Shown: in pieces, positions 27,273 to 39,339 of the stretch
Layout: each line of letters begins with the position of its first letter
Numbering within the stretch: position 1 is the stretch's first letter
Assembly (NCBI GenBank): GCA_027494055.1
Contig: JAOSJO010000012.1
Location: 248,001-312,000, forward strand
DNA from: Anaerolineae bacterium
GTDB lineage: Bacteria; Chloroflexota; Anaerolineae; Aggregatilineales; JAFGMM01
Reading direction: 5' to 3'
Length of the DNA stretch: 64,000 nt
Made by a program: the position numbers and the translations under genes
Notes under the pieces: generated by a model
Database searches by the model: none
What the model saw: the letters and a program-made list of their open reading frames with translations, nothing else
What the model was told of the DNA's origin: nothing

Positions 27273-28239
27273 TTACTCGCGCCCGCGCAGTTTGGGGTCG
27301 AGCGTGTCGCGCAGGCCGTCGCCAAGTAGGTTGAAGCCCAACACGACGAACGTAATCGTCAGGCCAGGGAACACCATACCCCACCATGCGCCAGTGATCA
27401 GGTATTGCTGGCTCTCGGCGAGCATCTTACCAAGTTCGGGGAATGGAGCCTGCTGGCCCAAACCCAAGAAGCCGAGCGCAGCGGTCTCGATTACCGCCGT
27501 GCCCAGACCAAGGGTAGCCTGGACGATGATGGGAGCCAGGCTGTTGGGGAACACATGTTGCCACAGAATCCGCCACTGGGTAGCGCCGATACTTTCAGCA
27601 GCCATCACGAAGTCCTCGCTGCGCAGGCCAATCGCCATAGAGCGGGCCAAGCGAGCATAAGTGGGGATGCCGACAATACCGACAGCGATCATGGCATTGC
27701 GCAACCCTGGACCCAGGATCGCCAGCAAGGTGATAGCAAGCAGTAACAGCGGGAATGCAAGCATGATATCCATGATGCGCATGAATAGACTGTCAAGCCA
27801 GCCGCCCACGAAGCCAGCGGCCAAACCAATCGTTACACCAATGACAAGAGAAATCGAGACGGCCAAGATGCTAACCATTAGTGACGCGCTGGCACCGTGG
27901 CCCACACGCCGGAGGACGTCACGGCCAAGGTTGTCCGTACCAAAAAGGGTGATCATCCGCGTCCAGGGGAAAATCAAGAGTAGGTGGGGTGAACCGCGCA
28001 GGGAGGTTGCTGTCGCGCCGCGCATTGTAGTCATCGAGGAGCGGCACGGTGAGCGCGATCACGATATAGACAAGGACGATAACCCCGCCGATGCGGGCGC
28101 TCCGGTTGCGCACAAAACGCCGCCACAGCGACTTCCACTCAGGCACATAGGGCCGTGTGACGAGGTCGAGTGGCGGCGGGACTGACGTGGCCGCTTGCGG
28201 CGATTGGGCCGACGATTGGGTAGATGTTGTTTCCGCCAT
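27273..28239 (-). CDS. Peptide ABC transporter permease, DppC/OppC type, frameshifted
   Basis: The N-terminal segment (VPEWKSLWRRFVRNRSARIG, then the first helix) is typical of OppC. The body after HPFGTDNLGRDVLRRV has five helices and the EAA loop (RSEDFVMAAESIGATQWRIL). The frame changes at a run of five A on the plus strand (27942-27946); dropping one base gives HPFGTDN, which is the conserved sequence. About 321 residues. The start follows the OppB-type stop by one base. No ATPase genes follow. Confidence 0.9.
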
Positions 28240-28240
28240 C

Positions 28241-29245
28241 TTACTCGTACCTTATGCGCGGGTTCAGCCAGGCGTAGGACAGATCAACGACTAGGTTTAC
28301 GCCGACGAAGAGAAACGTGACGATCAGGGTAATCGACTGCACGATCGGATAATCGCGCCCCTGAATGCTGTTGAACAGCCACCGCCCCATTCCCGGCCAT
28401 GAGAAGATTGTCTCGGTGAGCACGGCGCCACTTAGCAGGCCGCCCAACGAAAGGCCAATCACCGTCACGACCGGCAGGAGCGCGTTGCGCAAGGCATGCT
28501 CGCGGATCACCACCCTTTCGTGCAGACCCTTGGCGCGCGCAGTGCGCACATAGTCCATGTGCAGCACTTCGAGCATGGCCGAGCGGGTGATGCGCGCAAT
28601 CAGGGCGATAGGAACCGTGCTGAGTGTAATGGCAGGAAGGATCAGATGTATGATGGCATCGCCCAAGGCAGACCAGTTGCCGGAGAGGATGGCGTCCACA
28701 GTATGCAACCCGGTGCGGGTTTCGATGACGACGTTGGGGCTGAGGCGCCCAATGAAGGGCAAAAGGTTCAGTTGTACACCGAAGATCCACAGGAGAAGCA
28801 AGCCTAACCAGAAGATGGGCATCGAAATGCCGACCATCGCGCCGATCATGGTGCCGGTGTCGATCCACGAGCCGCGCCGCACCGCCGAGACCACGCCCAG
28901 GGGGACTCCAACCCCCACGGCGATGGCAAGGGCACAGATGGTCAGTTCAACCGTGGCGGGAAAGCGTTGTCGAAGCTCGTTGATGATGGGAACGTTGCCG
29001 GCAATCGAGTTGCCCAGGTCGCCCTGGAGCACATTGCTCATGTAGATCAGGTACTGCTCCGGCAAAGGTCGGTCCAGACCCAGACGTTCGCGGAGCTGCC
29101 TCACGTTCTCTTCACTGACCCGCTCACCCAGCAGTACTGACTCCGGCCCTCCCGGAATCAGGTGGACTATCAAAAACACGAGCACCGAGGCGCCAAACAG
29201 CACCGGCAGAGTCTCCAGAGTGCGGCGAATGATGTATCGGGCCAT
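28241..29245 (-). CDS. Peptide ABC transporter permease, DppB/OppB type
   Basis: 334 residues from ATG 29245 (MARYIIRRTLETLPVLFGA). Six helices; the family motifs VHLIPGGPESVLLGERVSEE and the EAA loop MDYVRTARAKGLHERVVIREH are clear, as is IFSWPGMGRWLFNSIQGRDYP near the end. It forms the channel with the OppC-type protein encoded next. The gene is separated from its binding-protein gene by 127 bases that include a strong hairpin. Confidence 0.93.
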   Translation of the reverse strand: MARYIIRRTLETLPVLFGASVLVFLIVHLIPGGPESVLLGERVSEENVRQLRERLGLDRPLPEQYLIYMSNVLQGDLGNSIAGNVPIINELRQRFPATVELTICALAIAVGVGVPLGVVSAVRRGSWIDTGTMIGAMVGISMPIFWLGLLLLWIFGVQLNLLPFIGRLSPNVVIETRTGLHTVDAILSGNWSALGDAIIHLILPAITLSTVPIALIARITRSAMLEVLHMDYVRTARAKGLHERVVIREHALRNALLPVVTVIGLSLGGLLSGAVLTETIFSWPGMGRWLFNSIQGRDYPIVQSITLIVTFLFVGVNLVVDLSYAWLNPRIRYE

Positions 29246-29298
29246 GGAACGCGCCTTTCTTCTCAGAAACCTTGCCGGGCACATTAGCCATACGTGGT

Positions 29299-29325
29299 GC
29301 AGGCCCCGGCCCAGCCGGGGCCTGC
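29299..29325 (-). promoter_or_regulatory. Hairpin between binding-protein and permease genes
   Basis: GCAGGCCCCGGC (29299-29310 complement) and its perfect 12-bp partner (29314-29325) enclose a 3-base loop. There is no T run, so it may protect the 3' end of the upstream message and lower read-through into the permease genes. Confidence 0.6.
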
Positions 29326-29372
29326 GTTCATGCGAGAAGGCAGCCCTATCGGGGTTGCCTAGCGCTGAAGTG

Positions 29373-31022
29373 CTACTCGATGCTGACGAAGCGCACCAAC
29401 TCGGTACCGAGCGGGTTGGGCACCCAACCGGTGACATTGCTTCGGATCACGAGCGGCACCTGCCCATGCGCGATGGCGAGGCGACCATTGTACTCGGCAA
29501 GCAGAGCATCAGCCTGCTGGTACAGCGGCTCGCGCTCTTCTATGGTAGTCAGCGTCTTGGCGCGGGTCAGCAGACCGCAGACTTCGGGGAAGTCAAAGTA
29601 ACCCTGGGTGGCCTGGTTGCACTGCGAGAAGAAGTAGCCGCTGAAGTTGTCCGGGTCGCCGCTGTCGCCAGTCCATCCAAGGTTGTACAGGCCGAGCAAC
29701 TGACCACGGCGACCGAGATCGAGGAAGCTCGCCCAGTCGCCGCCGTTATCCAGTTGCACTTCAAGGCCGACCGCGGCCAGGTCGGCAGCTTCGGCCTGCC
29801 CCAGGCCTTCACCATCGGGGTTGTAGGGGCGGGTCACTGGTTGCCAGTACAGAGTCAGCGGGATGGTCTCCTCAACCTCGTCGGTGCAGCATGTGCCATC
29901 CTCGTTCAACGCCAGGACGTCAACTTCGCTGAAGCCGTCGGGATAGCCGGCCTCGGCCAGCAGCTCGACGGCGCGGTCGGGGTCATATTCCGGCATGGGC
30001 ACATCTGGGTTGTAGCCCCACAGCATCGGCGGCGTGTAGGTGTTTGCAACCTCAGCGGAGACGAAAAACGTGTCCGCGTAAGCCTGGCGGTTGATCGCCA
30101 GCGAGATAGCCTCGCGGACAAGAGGATCACGGAACTGCTCGATGCGATAGTTGAACGCCAGATACAGCACGTTCAGCGACGGGCGCAGCATCATGTACAG
30201 GTTTGGATCGGATTCGATGATCGCCTGCTCTTCAGGAGAGGCATTCTCCATGAAGTGGATTGCGCCGGCCTGGATTGCAGCAAAGCGCGCAGCGTTGTCG
30301 GGGATCACTTGGTAGATGATGCGCTCGATGTTCCCCTCAACCTCTCCCCAGTAGCCGTCCCACAGGTCCATGGTCACGTGATCGTCGGGTATCCACTCGA
30401 CGAACCTGTAGGGGCCGGTGCACACGTAGCCAACCTCGGGCGTGCCATAAAGATCGCCGTGTTCCTGGATGGCGGTCGGACTGTTGATCTGGAACATGGG
30501 CATCGCCAGTGTGTTAGGCATGGCAGCATAGGAGTCACTGAGGTTGAACTGAACGGTGTAATCGTCAACCGCCTCAACACTCGTGATAAGCGAGGCGTCG
30601 TCGAAGCCTCCGAACATGTTATCGTAGTACTCGAAGAAGTTGGCTTCCCAGTGATAGGGATTGTCGGTGAAGCGCCACGCCTCAAAGTTGAAGACCACAG
30701 CGTCCGCGTTAAACGGGGTGCCGTCCTGGAAGGTGACGCCCTCGCGCAGCTTCGCGGTCCAGACAGTGGCATCTTCGTTGGCAGTCAGCTCAGTCGCCAG
30801 GCTGGGGATCACGTTGGTGGTCGAGCCGTCGAAGGCGAGCAGCGCCTCACAGCCCTGGTTGACCACGTTGAAGGAAACGCCATCGGTTACGACAGCAGCG
30901 TAAAGCTGGACGGGGTCGCCATAGGAACCCCAGATGAAGGTCACTGGCTCTTGGGCGGACGCCGGCGCGATCATCGTGAGGGCCAGCGCGACCGCCAGCA
31001 GCAAACCCAATCGTTTGGACAT
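29373..31022 (-). CDS. Peptide ABC transporter substrate-binding protein (family 5)
   Basis: 549 residues with signal peptide MSKRLGLLLAVALALTMIAP (cut after ASA near residue 23). Family 5 signatures include WTAKLREGVTFQDGTPFNAD, TGPYRFVEW, RDPLVREAISLAINRQAYAD and GYNPDVPMPEYDPDRAVELL. AGGAGGAG precedes the ATG. First gene of the operon with the two permeases; a consensus-like promoter lies 144 bases upstream. It is a different paralogue from the orphan binding protein at 12.4 kb. Confidence 0.92.
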   Translation of the reverse strand: MSKRLGLLLAVALALTMIAPASAQEPVTFIWGSYGDPVQLYAAVVTDGVSFNVVNQGCEALLAFDGSTTNVIPSLATELTANEDATVWTAKLREGVTFQDGTPFNADAVVFNFEAWRFTDNPYHWEANFFEYYDNMFGGFDDASLITSVEAVDDYTVQFNLSDSYAAMPNTLAMPMFQINSPTAIQEHGDLYGTPEVGYVCTGPYRFVEWIPDDHVTMDLWDGYWGEVEGNIERIIYQVIPDNAARFAAIQAGAIHFMENASPEEQAIIESDPNLYMMLRPSLNVLYLAFNYRIEQFRDPLVREAISLAINRQAYADTFFVSAEVANTYTPPMLWGYNPDVPMPEYDPDRAVELLAEAGYPDGFSEVDVLALNEDGTCCTDEVEETIPLTLYWQPVTRPYNPDGEGLGQAEAADLAAVGLEVQLDNGGDWASFLDLGRRGQLLGLYNLGWTGDSGDPDNFSGYFFSQCNQATQGYFDFPEVCGLLTRAKTLTTIEEREPLYQQADALLAEYNGRLAIAHGQVPLVIRSNVTGWVPNPLGTELVRFVSIE

Positions 31023-31165
31023 TTCTCTCCTCCTAGGAAACTGTGCGTTTGGCTAAGTTGTACTCGAAATCTTGGCGCGCCTTCTTTTCGACGTACCTCC
31101 TTCCTCAGACTGCATCCTTGTGCGATTGTGGTTAAGCGGAATCGCTTCCTTTGATTCGTATGCTG

Positions 31166-31194
31166 AGTATGGCGAATCGGCGCAAATCTGTCAA
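31166..31194 (-). promoter_or_regulatory. Sigma-70-type promoter for the peptide transporter operon
   Basis: On the minus strand TTGACA (31194-31189), 17-base spacer, CATACT (31171-31166). It gives a leader of about 135 bases. The rest of the 310-base gap to the merR gene holds a short AAGCG/CGCTT dyad (31134-31147) and nothing else I can support. Confidence 0.7.
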
Positions 31195-31331
31195 GGCAGC
31201 CACCTGACGCACGGGCAATAACAAACCTGTGAGCACAACCCCGCGCCGCGCCAATGCCTGGCTGGCGGCGTGTATTCGCGGGCCGATTCTGGTAGAGTCT
31301 GGGTGTATCCTACGCCCAAGAGGTTGGCGTC

Positions 31332-32123
31332 ATGTCAGCGGTGAACGAAACGCGCAAACCCACATTGACCATCGGCCAGCTCGCCAAGCGGGCCGGGCTA
31401 CCCACCTCCACGATCCGCTATTACGAGGCCGAGGGGCTGCTCGAACCTGCCCGGCGCACCGACGCCGGCTACCGCCTCTACACGCCCGAAGCCGAGCAGA
31501 CGCTGAGCTTCATCCAGCGCGCGCAGCGGCTTGGGTTCTCGCTGCGCGACGTGCGCGCCCTGTTGGAGGGCCTGCGCGCCCGCGACCTGAGCGACCGGCG
31601 CGTCATCGACATTGCGGAGGCGCGCTTCCTGGCGCTGGAGCGGCAGCTCACGGAACTGCTGGTGCAGCGCCACGAGATGGGGCTGTTCCTGCTCGACTTC
31701 CGCCAGCAGATGGCGGCGCAGACTGGCGTCTCGTCGGCGCTCTTCGACCGCCTGGTGGACCGCGTGTGCAATGGCCTGCCAGACCAGTCGCCGGATGGCA
31801 CGCTCGCGTGGCTGGTCGAGCACACCGGCTGCGCCCTCGCCGAGCCGGACGCGCAACAGGTGCTTGAGACGCTGCGCGGCCACCACGTGCACATCTGGCA
31901 GCGGGACGACGTGTACTACATCCTCGTCGTGGGCCACGACCCCGAAGTCAAGGCCGCGCTGGAGACGCTGACGGAGCTTGAGGGCGGCTGTACCGTGCAC
32001 CCCGCCCCGGAGCTTTTCGGCCACAAGGAGGGCTACCTGCTTGCGGTGCGCGGCCCGAACGCCTTCATCTACGCGCGGCTCTTCCTCACGCTGGAACAGG
32101 ACCTCTTCGACACGTCGACTTGA
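31332..32123 (+). CDS. MerR-family metal-responsive regulator
   Basis: 263 residues. The winged helix DNA-binding domain is clear: LTIGQLAKRAGLPTSTIRYY, EAEGLLEPARRTDAGYRLY, and the coupling region FIQRAQRLGFSLRDVRALL. The dimerisation helix follows (IAEARFLALERQLTELL). The C-terminal domain of about 120 residues is longer than in ZntR or CueR and contains C162, C168 (approximate) and a His-rich stretch (GHHVHIW), possible metal ligands. Its stop codon overlaps the -35 box of the metal ATPase promoter, so it is the likely regulator of that gene. Confidence 0.87.
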   Translation: MSAVNETRKPTLTIGQLAKRAGLPTSTIRYYEAEGLLEPARRTDAGYRLYTPEAEQTLSFIQRAQRLGFSLRDVRALLEGLRARDLSDRRVIDIAEARFLALERQLTELLVQRHEMGLFLLDFRQQMAAQTGVSSALFDRLVDRVCNGLPDQSPDGTLAWLVEHTGCALAEPDAQQVLETLRGHHVHIWQRDDVYYILVVGHDPEVKAALETLTELEGGCTVHPAPELFGHKEGYLLAVRGPNAFIYARLFLTLEQDLFDTST

Positions 32124-32151
32124 CCTTCAACCCAACTTGAAGGTGTAAACT
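32120..32151 (+). promoter_or_regulatory. MerR-type promoter-operator of the metal ATPase gene
   Basis: TTGACC (32120-32125) and TAAACT (32146-32151) are separated by 20 bases, the overlong spacer of ZntR-type promoters. Within it lies the perfect dyad ACCTTCAA (32123-32130), 6 bases, TTGAAGGT (32137-32144). This is the classic arrangement in which a MerR protein untwists the spacer on binding metal. Confidence 0.85.
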
Positions 32152-32198
32152 CCAGGCAACATGGCCGCTGAACGGACCTGGAAGGACATCAACCGCGC

Positions 32199-34457
<2,259 letters not shown>

Positions 34458-34469
34458 CCGGCGCAGCCT

Positions 34470-36212
34470 CTACTGCGCGGCGCAGAGCGGCGGCGCGTCG
34501 AAGAGCCGGCCCAGGAAGTCGCGCCGCTCGTCCGGCGTCATCGGGCGCGGGCGGGCGAAGTCCTCAAGCATCCCCGTGAAGAGCGCCGTGCTGATGTGCC
34601 GGCCCTCGTAGATCACGTGCAGGTCAATGAACATCTCGCGCAGGTTGACCGCCTGCATCTGGTCGAAAAATAGGTTGCCCAACCCGTAGTGCACAAACCG
34701 GCCCTCGACGAACGCGAGCCCCTGCGGCTGGTGCGCCTGGCTCCCGCTCACGATGTCCGCGCCGGCGCGCGCCAGGCTGCTGAAGTCCTCGACCTGTTGC
34801 GGCGTGGGGTTGGCGTGGTCGAACTCCCAGTACTGCTGCGTCACGACGACGACATCCACCTCGCCGGCAAGCGCGCCGATCTGCTGGCGCAGCGCGCCGT
34901 AATCGCACGGCGCAGCGCCAGGGCGGTCGGCGGTGGCGTAGGCGTTGGGCGGGCCGACGGGGTTGCAGCCGACGAACGCGAACGTGTTTCCGTTGTGCTC
35001 GGTCCGCCAGGGTGCGCGCGCGGCCTCCAGGTTGCGCCCGCCGCCGAACACACCCATGCCGGCCGCCTCGAACAGGCCGAGTGAATAGTCCAGCCCCGCC
35101 GTGCCGTAGTCGTTGAGGTGGTTGCCGGTCAATTCAACCACGTCCACCCCGATGTGCGTCAGCAGGTCGAAATAGGAAGCGCGCGCGCAGAACGACATGC
35201 TCGTCCAGCGGTAATCCGGCTGGCAGTCGGGCGAGAACGACACCTCGTTGCTGACGTGGAGGATGTCGGCCTGCTCCAGCACCGGCAGGATGTCGCCGGC
35301 GGGATAGGTCACGTCCACCTCGTCCATGCGCCGGGCGGTCACGCGCGCCAGCGCGGTCACGCCCGTCATCGCCAGCACGGTCATGCGCGCCGGGTCGCGG
35401 TTTGTGACCCGCCACGCACCCTGCACCGCGAGCGCGCGTCCGGCAGCGTCGACCGCATCCGCCGGGCCGTGCAGCCCCACGCCGACCCTAAGCGGGTAGC
35501 CGGCCAGGTCGGCGGCGCGGTCGAGCAGGTTGACGCCATCGACGGCGAGGACCTTCCACTCCGGGCGGAGCGCGTCGAACGGCACAACCGACCACGAGGC
35601 GGCGCACTGCGCCCACGCCGTGGACAGCGCCGCGTCGGCCTCCACAACCTGGACCGGCGCGGCGGGGTCCGGGCGGACCGAGCAGCGCGGTCAGCGTCGC
35701 CAGCACGTCGGCGGTCACGACCAGGGTGGGCGGCCCGCCACTGTTGGCAATGTAGGCGAGCGCGTCCGGCGCGCCACGCCAGAAGCGCAGGACGTCCTCC
35801 CAGGCGAGCGCGTCGGCCAGCGTAGGGAAGGGCGCAACGACGGCGTACACCCACAGCGCCCCGATGGGCGCGTTGCCGCCCTCCAGGTCAACGCGCAGGT
35901 CGGCGGCCATCGGGTTCGCCACCGCGCGGTAATCACCGCCGGCCAGCAGCGCGTCGAACGCGCCGCGCACCGCCTCTGGCACGCCGGGCGCGAACCAGAC
36001 GCCGAGCGGGCGCGGGGTGGGCGTTGCGGCAGGCGTGGGCGAGGGCGGGGGGTCGGCGTGCCGGTCGGGGTGGCGGTGGCGACAGTGGGCGCGTCTGCGG
36101 TCGCCGTTGCGCCGGGCGCAGGAGAGGGCGTGGCCGTCACAACGAGCACTGCCGGCCCGCAGCCGGCAGCCAGCACCAACAGGCCGAGCAGCGCAATTAC
36201 AGGCCAGATCAC
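34470..36212 (-). CDS. CapA-like lipoprotein (second copy), two frameshifts
   Basis: Lipoprotein signal VIWPVIALLGLLVLAAGCGP, then a TPT-type linker, a binding-protein-like middle segment (GVWFAPGVPEAVRGAF) and a C-terminal CapA/PgsA metallophosphatase-like domain with MTGVTAL, ILHVSNEVSFSPDC, ELTGNHLNDYG, FVGCNPVG and SGSQAHQPQG. The frame shifts near 36050 and near 35678. The start is uncertain: I take the GTG at 36212, just past the hairpin at 36217-36249; an ATG at 36275 would read through the hairpin. The domain is tied to poly-gamma-glutamate or capsule handling in other bacteria. It is a tandem paralogue of the next gene. Confidence 0.8.
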
Positions 36213-36216
36213 CAAA

Positions 36217-36249
36217 AGCTTCCCGAAAGCTCTAAGCTTTCGGGAAGCT
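36217..36249 (-). terminator. Perfect 15-bp hairpin between the two CapA-like genes
   Basis: AGCTTCCCGAAAGCT (36217-36231) and AGCTTTCGGGAAGCT (36235-36249) are exact inverted repeats with a 3-base loop. On the minus strand four T follow. It would terminate the upstream CapA-like transcript or limit read-through. Confidence 0.7.
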
Positions 36250-36283
36250 CCTCTTCCGACCATCCCAACATACATCCCCGCCG

Positions 36284-37945
36284 TCACCACCCGCTCGCGT
36301 TGAACGCCCGCCACAGCAGCGTTGCGCGGTCGTTGGGCGACATCGGGTACGGGCGGGCCGCGTCGTCGCGCATCCCGGTGAGCAGCTCCGTGCTGATGTG
36401 CCGCCCGTTGTAGATCACGTGCCGGTCGATGAAGAGGCGGCGCACGTCGAGGTTCATCAACTGGTCGAAGAACAGGTTGCCCAGCCCGTAGTGAATGAAC
36501 GCCCCGTGCTGGAAGGCGAACCCCTGCGGCACGTGCGATTGGCTCCCGCTCACGATGTCCGCGCCGGCGCGCGCCAGCCGCGCGAAGTCGTTCGCCTGCG
36601 CGGCGCTGGGGTAGATGGTCTCGATCTCCCAGTACTGCTGCGTGACGACCACCACATCGACGGCGCGCGTCAGTTCGGTGATCGCGCGCGTGAAGGCGTC
36701 GTAGTCGCAGCGCAGCGAGCCGCCCTGCGACTCGCTGGCCCACGCCCGCTCCGCGCCGACGGGGTTGCAGCCCAGAAAGCCGATCCGGTTGCCGTTGTGC
36801 GCGACAATGAGGGGCCGCGCCGCGTCCGCCGCGTCCCGCCCGCCGCCGAAGGTGCCCATCCCGGCGGCCTCGTACAGCGCCAGCGTGTGGTAGAACGCCT
36901 CCACGCCCCAGTCGTTGGCGTGGTTGCCGGTCATTTCGATGATGTCCGCGCCGACGTGCGTCAGCAGGTTGAAGTACGCCGGCTTGGAGCAGAAGGTCAG
37001 CTCCACCACCAGTTGCTCAGGGTCCGGGCAATCCTCGGCGAAGGCGACCTCGTTGTTGATGTGCAGCAGGTCGGCGCTTTGCAGCAGCGGCGCGAGGTCG
37101 CCCGCCGGGTAGAGCACGCCCTCGGCTTCCATCGCGCGCGCGGTGCCGCGCGTAAGCGCGGTGACGCCGGTCATCATGAGGGTCGTCATGCGCGCCGGGT
37201 CGCGGTTGGTGTGCGCGCTGCCCCACCCGCCGACCAGCGCCAGGTCCGCGCGCAGCGTCTCGGCCTGGGCCGCGTCGCCGTCAACGGTGACGGTGACCGC
37301 GTAGGGGTATGCGCTCAGGTCAGCGTCGGGGTCGAGCAGGTTCACGCCGTCCACGTGGAGCACCTTCCAGCGCGGCTCCAGGCGGTGAAACGGGACCAGC
37401 GAAAAGCGGCCCGACGCGCGCGCCTCCCAGGCGGCGTCAAGCACGCCGTCTTCCGGCGCGATCTCGAACCGGCTGCGGTCTGCCGGCGCGCCCATGAGGA
37501 CGCGCACGGTTTCGTAGGTCCCCGCACCGAGCACCAGGGTCGGCGGGACGCCGAGTGTGCTCAGGTAGGCGAGCGGGGCGGTGTCGCCGGTCCAGTAGCG
37601 CGCGATGTCGTCCTGCGTCACGCCGTCCGGGACGGTGGGGAAGGGCGCGACGACCGCGTACACCCAGCGCAGCCCCTCAGCATCCGGCGCGGGGGCGACG
37701 TTCAGGCGCAGATCGGCGCTGTCAGCGTCAGGCGCGAGCGCATAGCGCCCGGCAGCGACCAGACGCCCGGCGGCAGCCTGCACATCGACGGGCACGGCGG
37801 GGGCGAGCCAGAGGGTCACGACCGGTTGCGCCTGTGCCGGCGTCACCGCCACGACAGTCACGATAACCAGCAGAACCAGCGTAGGGGCAAGGCATGCCTT
37901 GCCCCTACAGAAATCGGGACTTACCAGAGAAGTTGTCCATGTCAT
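36284..37945 (-). CDS. CapA-like secreted protein (first copy)
   Basis: About 553 residues. After a hydrophobic signal (PTLVLLVIVTVVAVTPAQA) comes a binding-like segment and the CapA domain: MTGVTALTRG, LLHINNEVAFAEDC, EMTGNHANDWG, FLGCNPVG, VVVTQQYWE and SGSQSHVPQG. Both CapA-like proteins share the middle segment RWVYAVVAPFPT / WVYAVVAPFPT and the whole domain order, so they arose by duplication. The start is doubtful: I give the ATG at 37945, but a 28-bp palindromic repeat (37881-37908) lies between it and the signal helix, and no good ribosome site is visible. Confidence 0.78.
   Translation of the reverse strand: MTWTTSLVSPDFCRGKACLAPTLVLLVIVTVVAVTPAQAQPVVTLWLAPAVPVDVQAAAGRLVAAGRYALAPDADSADLRLNVAPAPDAEGLRWVYAVVAPFPTVPDGVTQDDIARYWTGDTAPLAYLSTLGVPPTLVLGAGTYETVRVLMGAPADRSRFEIAPEDGVLDAAWEARASGRFSLVPFHRLEPRWKVLHVDGVNLLDPDADLSAYPYAVTVTVDGDAAQAETLRADLALVGGWGSAHTNRDPARMTTLMMTGVTALTRGTARAMEAEGVLYPAGDLAPLLQSADLLHINNEVAFAEDCPDPEQLVVELTFCSKPAYFNLLTHVGADIIEMTGNHANDWGVEAFYHTLALYEAAGMGTFGGGRDAADAARPLIVAHNGNRIGFLGCNPVGAERAWASESQGGSLRCDYDAFTRAITELTRAVDVVVVTQQYWEIETIYPSAAQANDFARLARAGADIVSGSQSHVPQGFAFQHGAFIHYGLGNLFFDQLMNLDVRRLFIDRHVIYNGRHISTELLTGMRDDAARPYPMSPNDRATLLWRAFNASGW
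37881..37908. repeat. 28-bp perfect palindrome inside the 5' end of a CapA-like gene
   Basis: GTAGGGGCAAGGCA is followed directly by its exact reverse complement. It belongs to the same style of dispersed palindrome as those at 37984 and 56596 (GTAGGGGC core). Confidence 0.85.
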
Positions 37946-37983
37946 GGGGTGACACCACAAAGGGATGAAATTGCGTGGTGGCA

Positions 37984-38006
37984 GGGGCGAACCGGTGGTT
38001 CGCCCC
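37984..38006. repeat. Palindromic repeat GGGGCGAACC-N3-GGTTCGCCCC
   Basis: Ten-base perfect arms around GGT, between the end of the exonuclease gene and the start of the CapA-like gene. Same family as the element at 56596-56624. Confidence 0.85.
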
Positions 38007-38047
38007 CATGCCTGATCTCCATGCCCAACCTTCAAAAGTGATCGGCA

Positions 38048-39339
38048 TCAATCCCCATCTCCCAACTTCCGCTCAAGGCGCGCCAGCCGGTGGCGGATGT
38101 CCGCGCGCGCGGCGGCCTGATACAGCCCCGCCGGCCAGCGCTCGACCGCCTCCAGCGCGGCGGTGGCCCACCGGTGCGCGCCGGCCAGGTCCTTCACGTG
38201 CCACTCCAGGTACTTGGCGATCTCGACGCACGGCTCCGGGTCGTCGAGGAAGCGCACCGCCCACATCGCCCACTGTTCAGCGGCGTCGGCGCGGCGGCCT
38301 ATCCGCCGCAGCAGCACCGCGAAATCACGGAAGGCATAGCGCGCCTCTTCTTCGGGCAGGTCGGCGTCGAGCGCGGCGCGGTAGGCAGCGATGGCCTCAT
38401 CCGGCATGCTCAGCGACGCATACCAGCGCGCCAGGCTGATCTGGTCCTGCGGCGGGAGGGCGTCCGGCGCGGTCTCCCTGTCGAATGCGCCGTTGAGCTG
38501 CGCGGTGAGCGTCACCATCGAGAGCACGTCCATCAGGTTGTGGTAGACCACGCGCGCGATCTCGGTGGCGTCGCCGGTGTGGAGGTAGTCTTGGTAGAGC
38601 TGCGGAATGAGCCAGCCGGGCACGTCCTGCGCCGCGCGGCGCACGCCCAGCACCGTGCGCTCCAGGTTGCTGAGCGCGCACGACCCCACGCGCCGCCGGT
38701 ACAGCCGCCGCGCCGGATGCAGAAGGTCCAGGTTGGGCATGGCTCCAGCCGGGGGCGCATCCGGTTCATGAGGTAACGCCCGGACAGCATGGGTACGTCG
38801 AAGCTGCGCCCGTTGAACGTGACCAGCGCGGCCCTCTCCGCGAGGGTCGCCTCCAGCGCGGCGAGCATGGCCGGCTCTTCGCCCGGATCGCGGAGGAAGA
38901 ACTGGCGCACCTCGACGCCCACCTCCGTCACCAGGCCGACGCCCACGAGAAAGACCAGCGTCCCCGTGCCGAGCGAGAGGCCGGTGGTCTCGGTGTCGAG
39001 AAAGGCGCAGTCCGCCGCCGTGAGGCCGGCCAGGCGCGGCTCAGAGGCGAAGCGGGCCGCCGGTTCGAGCGACTGCCCGGCGAGGCTGCCCAACGTCAGG
39101 TGGCCGTGCGGGTGGTCGGCGCTGAAGCGCTCGCCGATGAGGTAACACGCACCGTGTGCGGTTTCGGCCTCCATGCCTGGGATCAGCGCTTCGAGCGGGC
39201 GCGGCGCGGCGGGGTCGCGCGCCGGGGGCGTCGCCTCCATTTCGGAGGGAGCGCGCTCAAACCGGGCGAGCCGCCGGGGCATCGCCGCGCGCAGGCGTTG
39301 CATCCGCGCCAGGCGCTCGCGGAGGTCGCCTTCGGTCAC
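38048..39339 (-). CDS. YprB-like RNase H-fold exonuclease with TPR-like C-terminus, frameshifted
   Basis: Starts at GTG 39339, overlapping the CPBP stop (GTGA). The N-terminal part carries CAFLDTETTGLSLGTGTLVF (DEDD motif I), LVTFNGRSFDVPML (motif II) and, after the shift, YHNLMDVLSMV (motif III with the final Asp). A run of five G on the plus strand (38752-38756) needs one added base, giving RMRPPAGAMPNLDLLHPARR. The last 130 residues are TPR-like helices (ARWYASLSMPDEAIAAYRAAL). About 430 residues. The family degrades or trims nucleic acids; target unknown. Confidence 0.83.

Noticed and set aside
36398..38041. Plus-strand frame opposite the CapA-like gene
   Set aside because: No start signals or motifs; shadow of the minus-strand gene.
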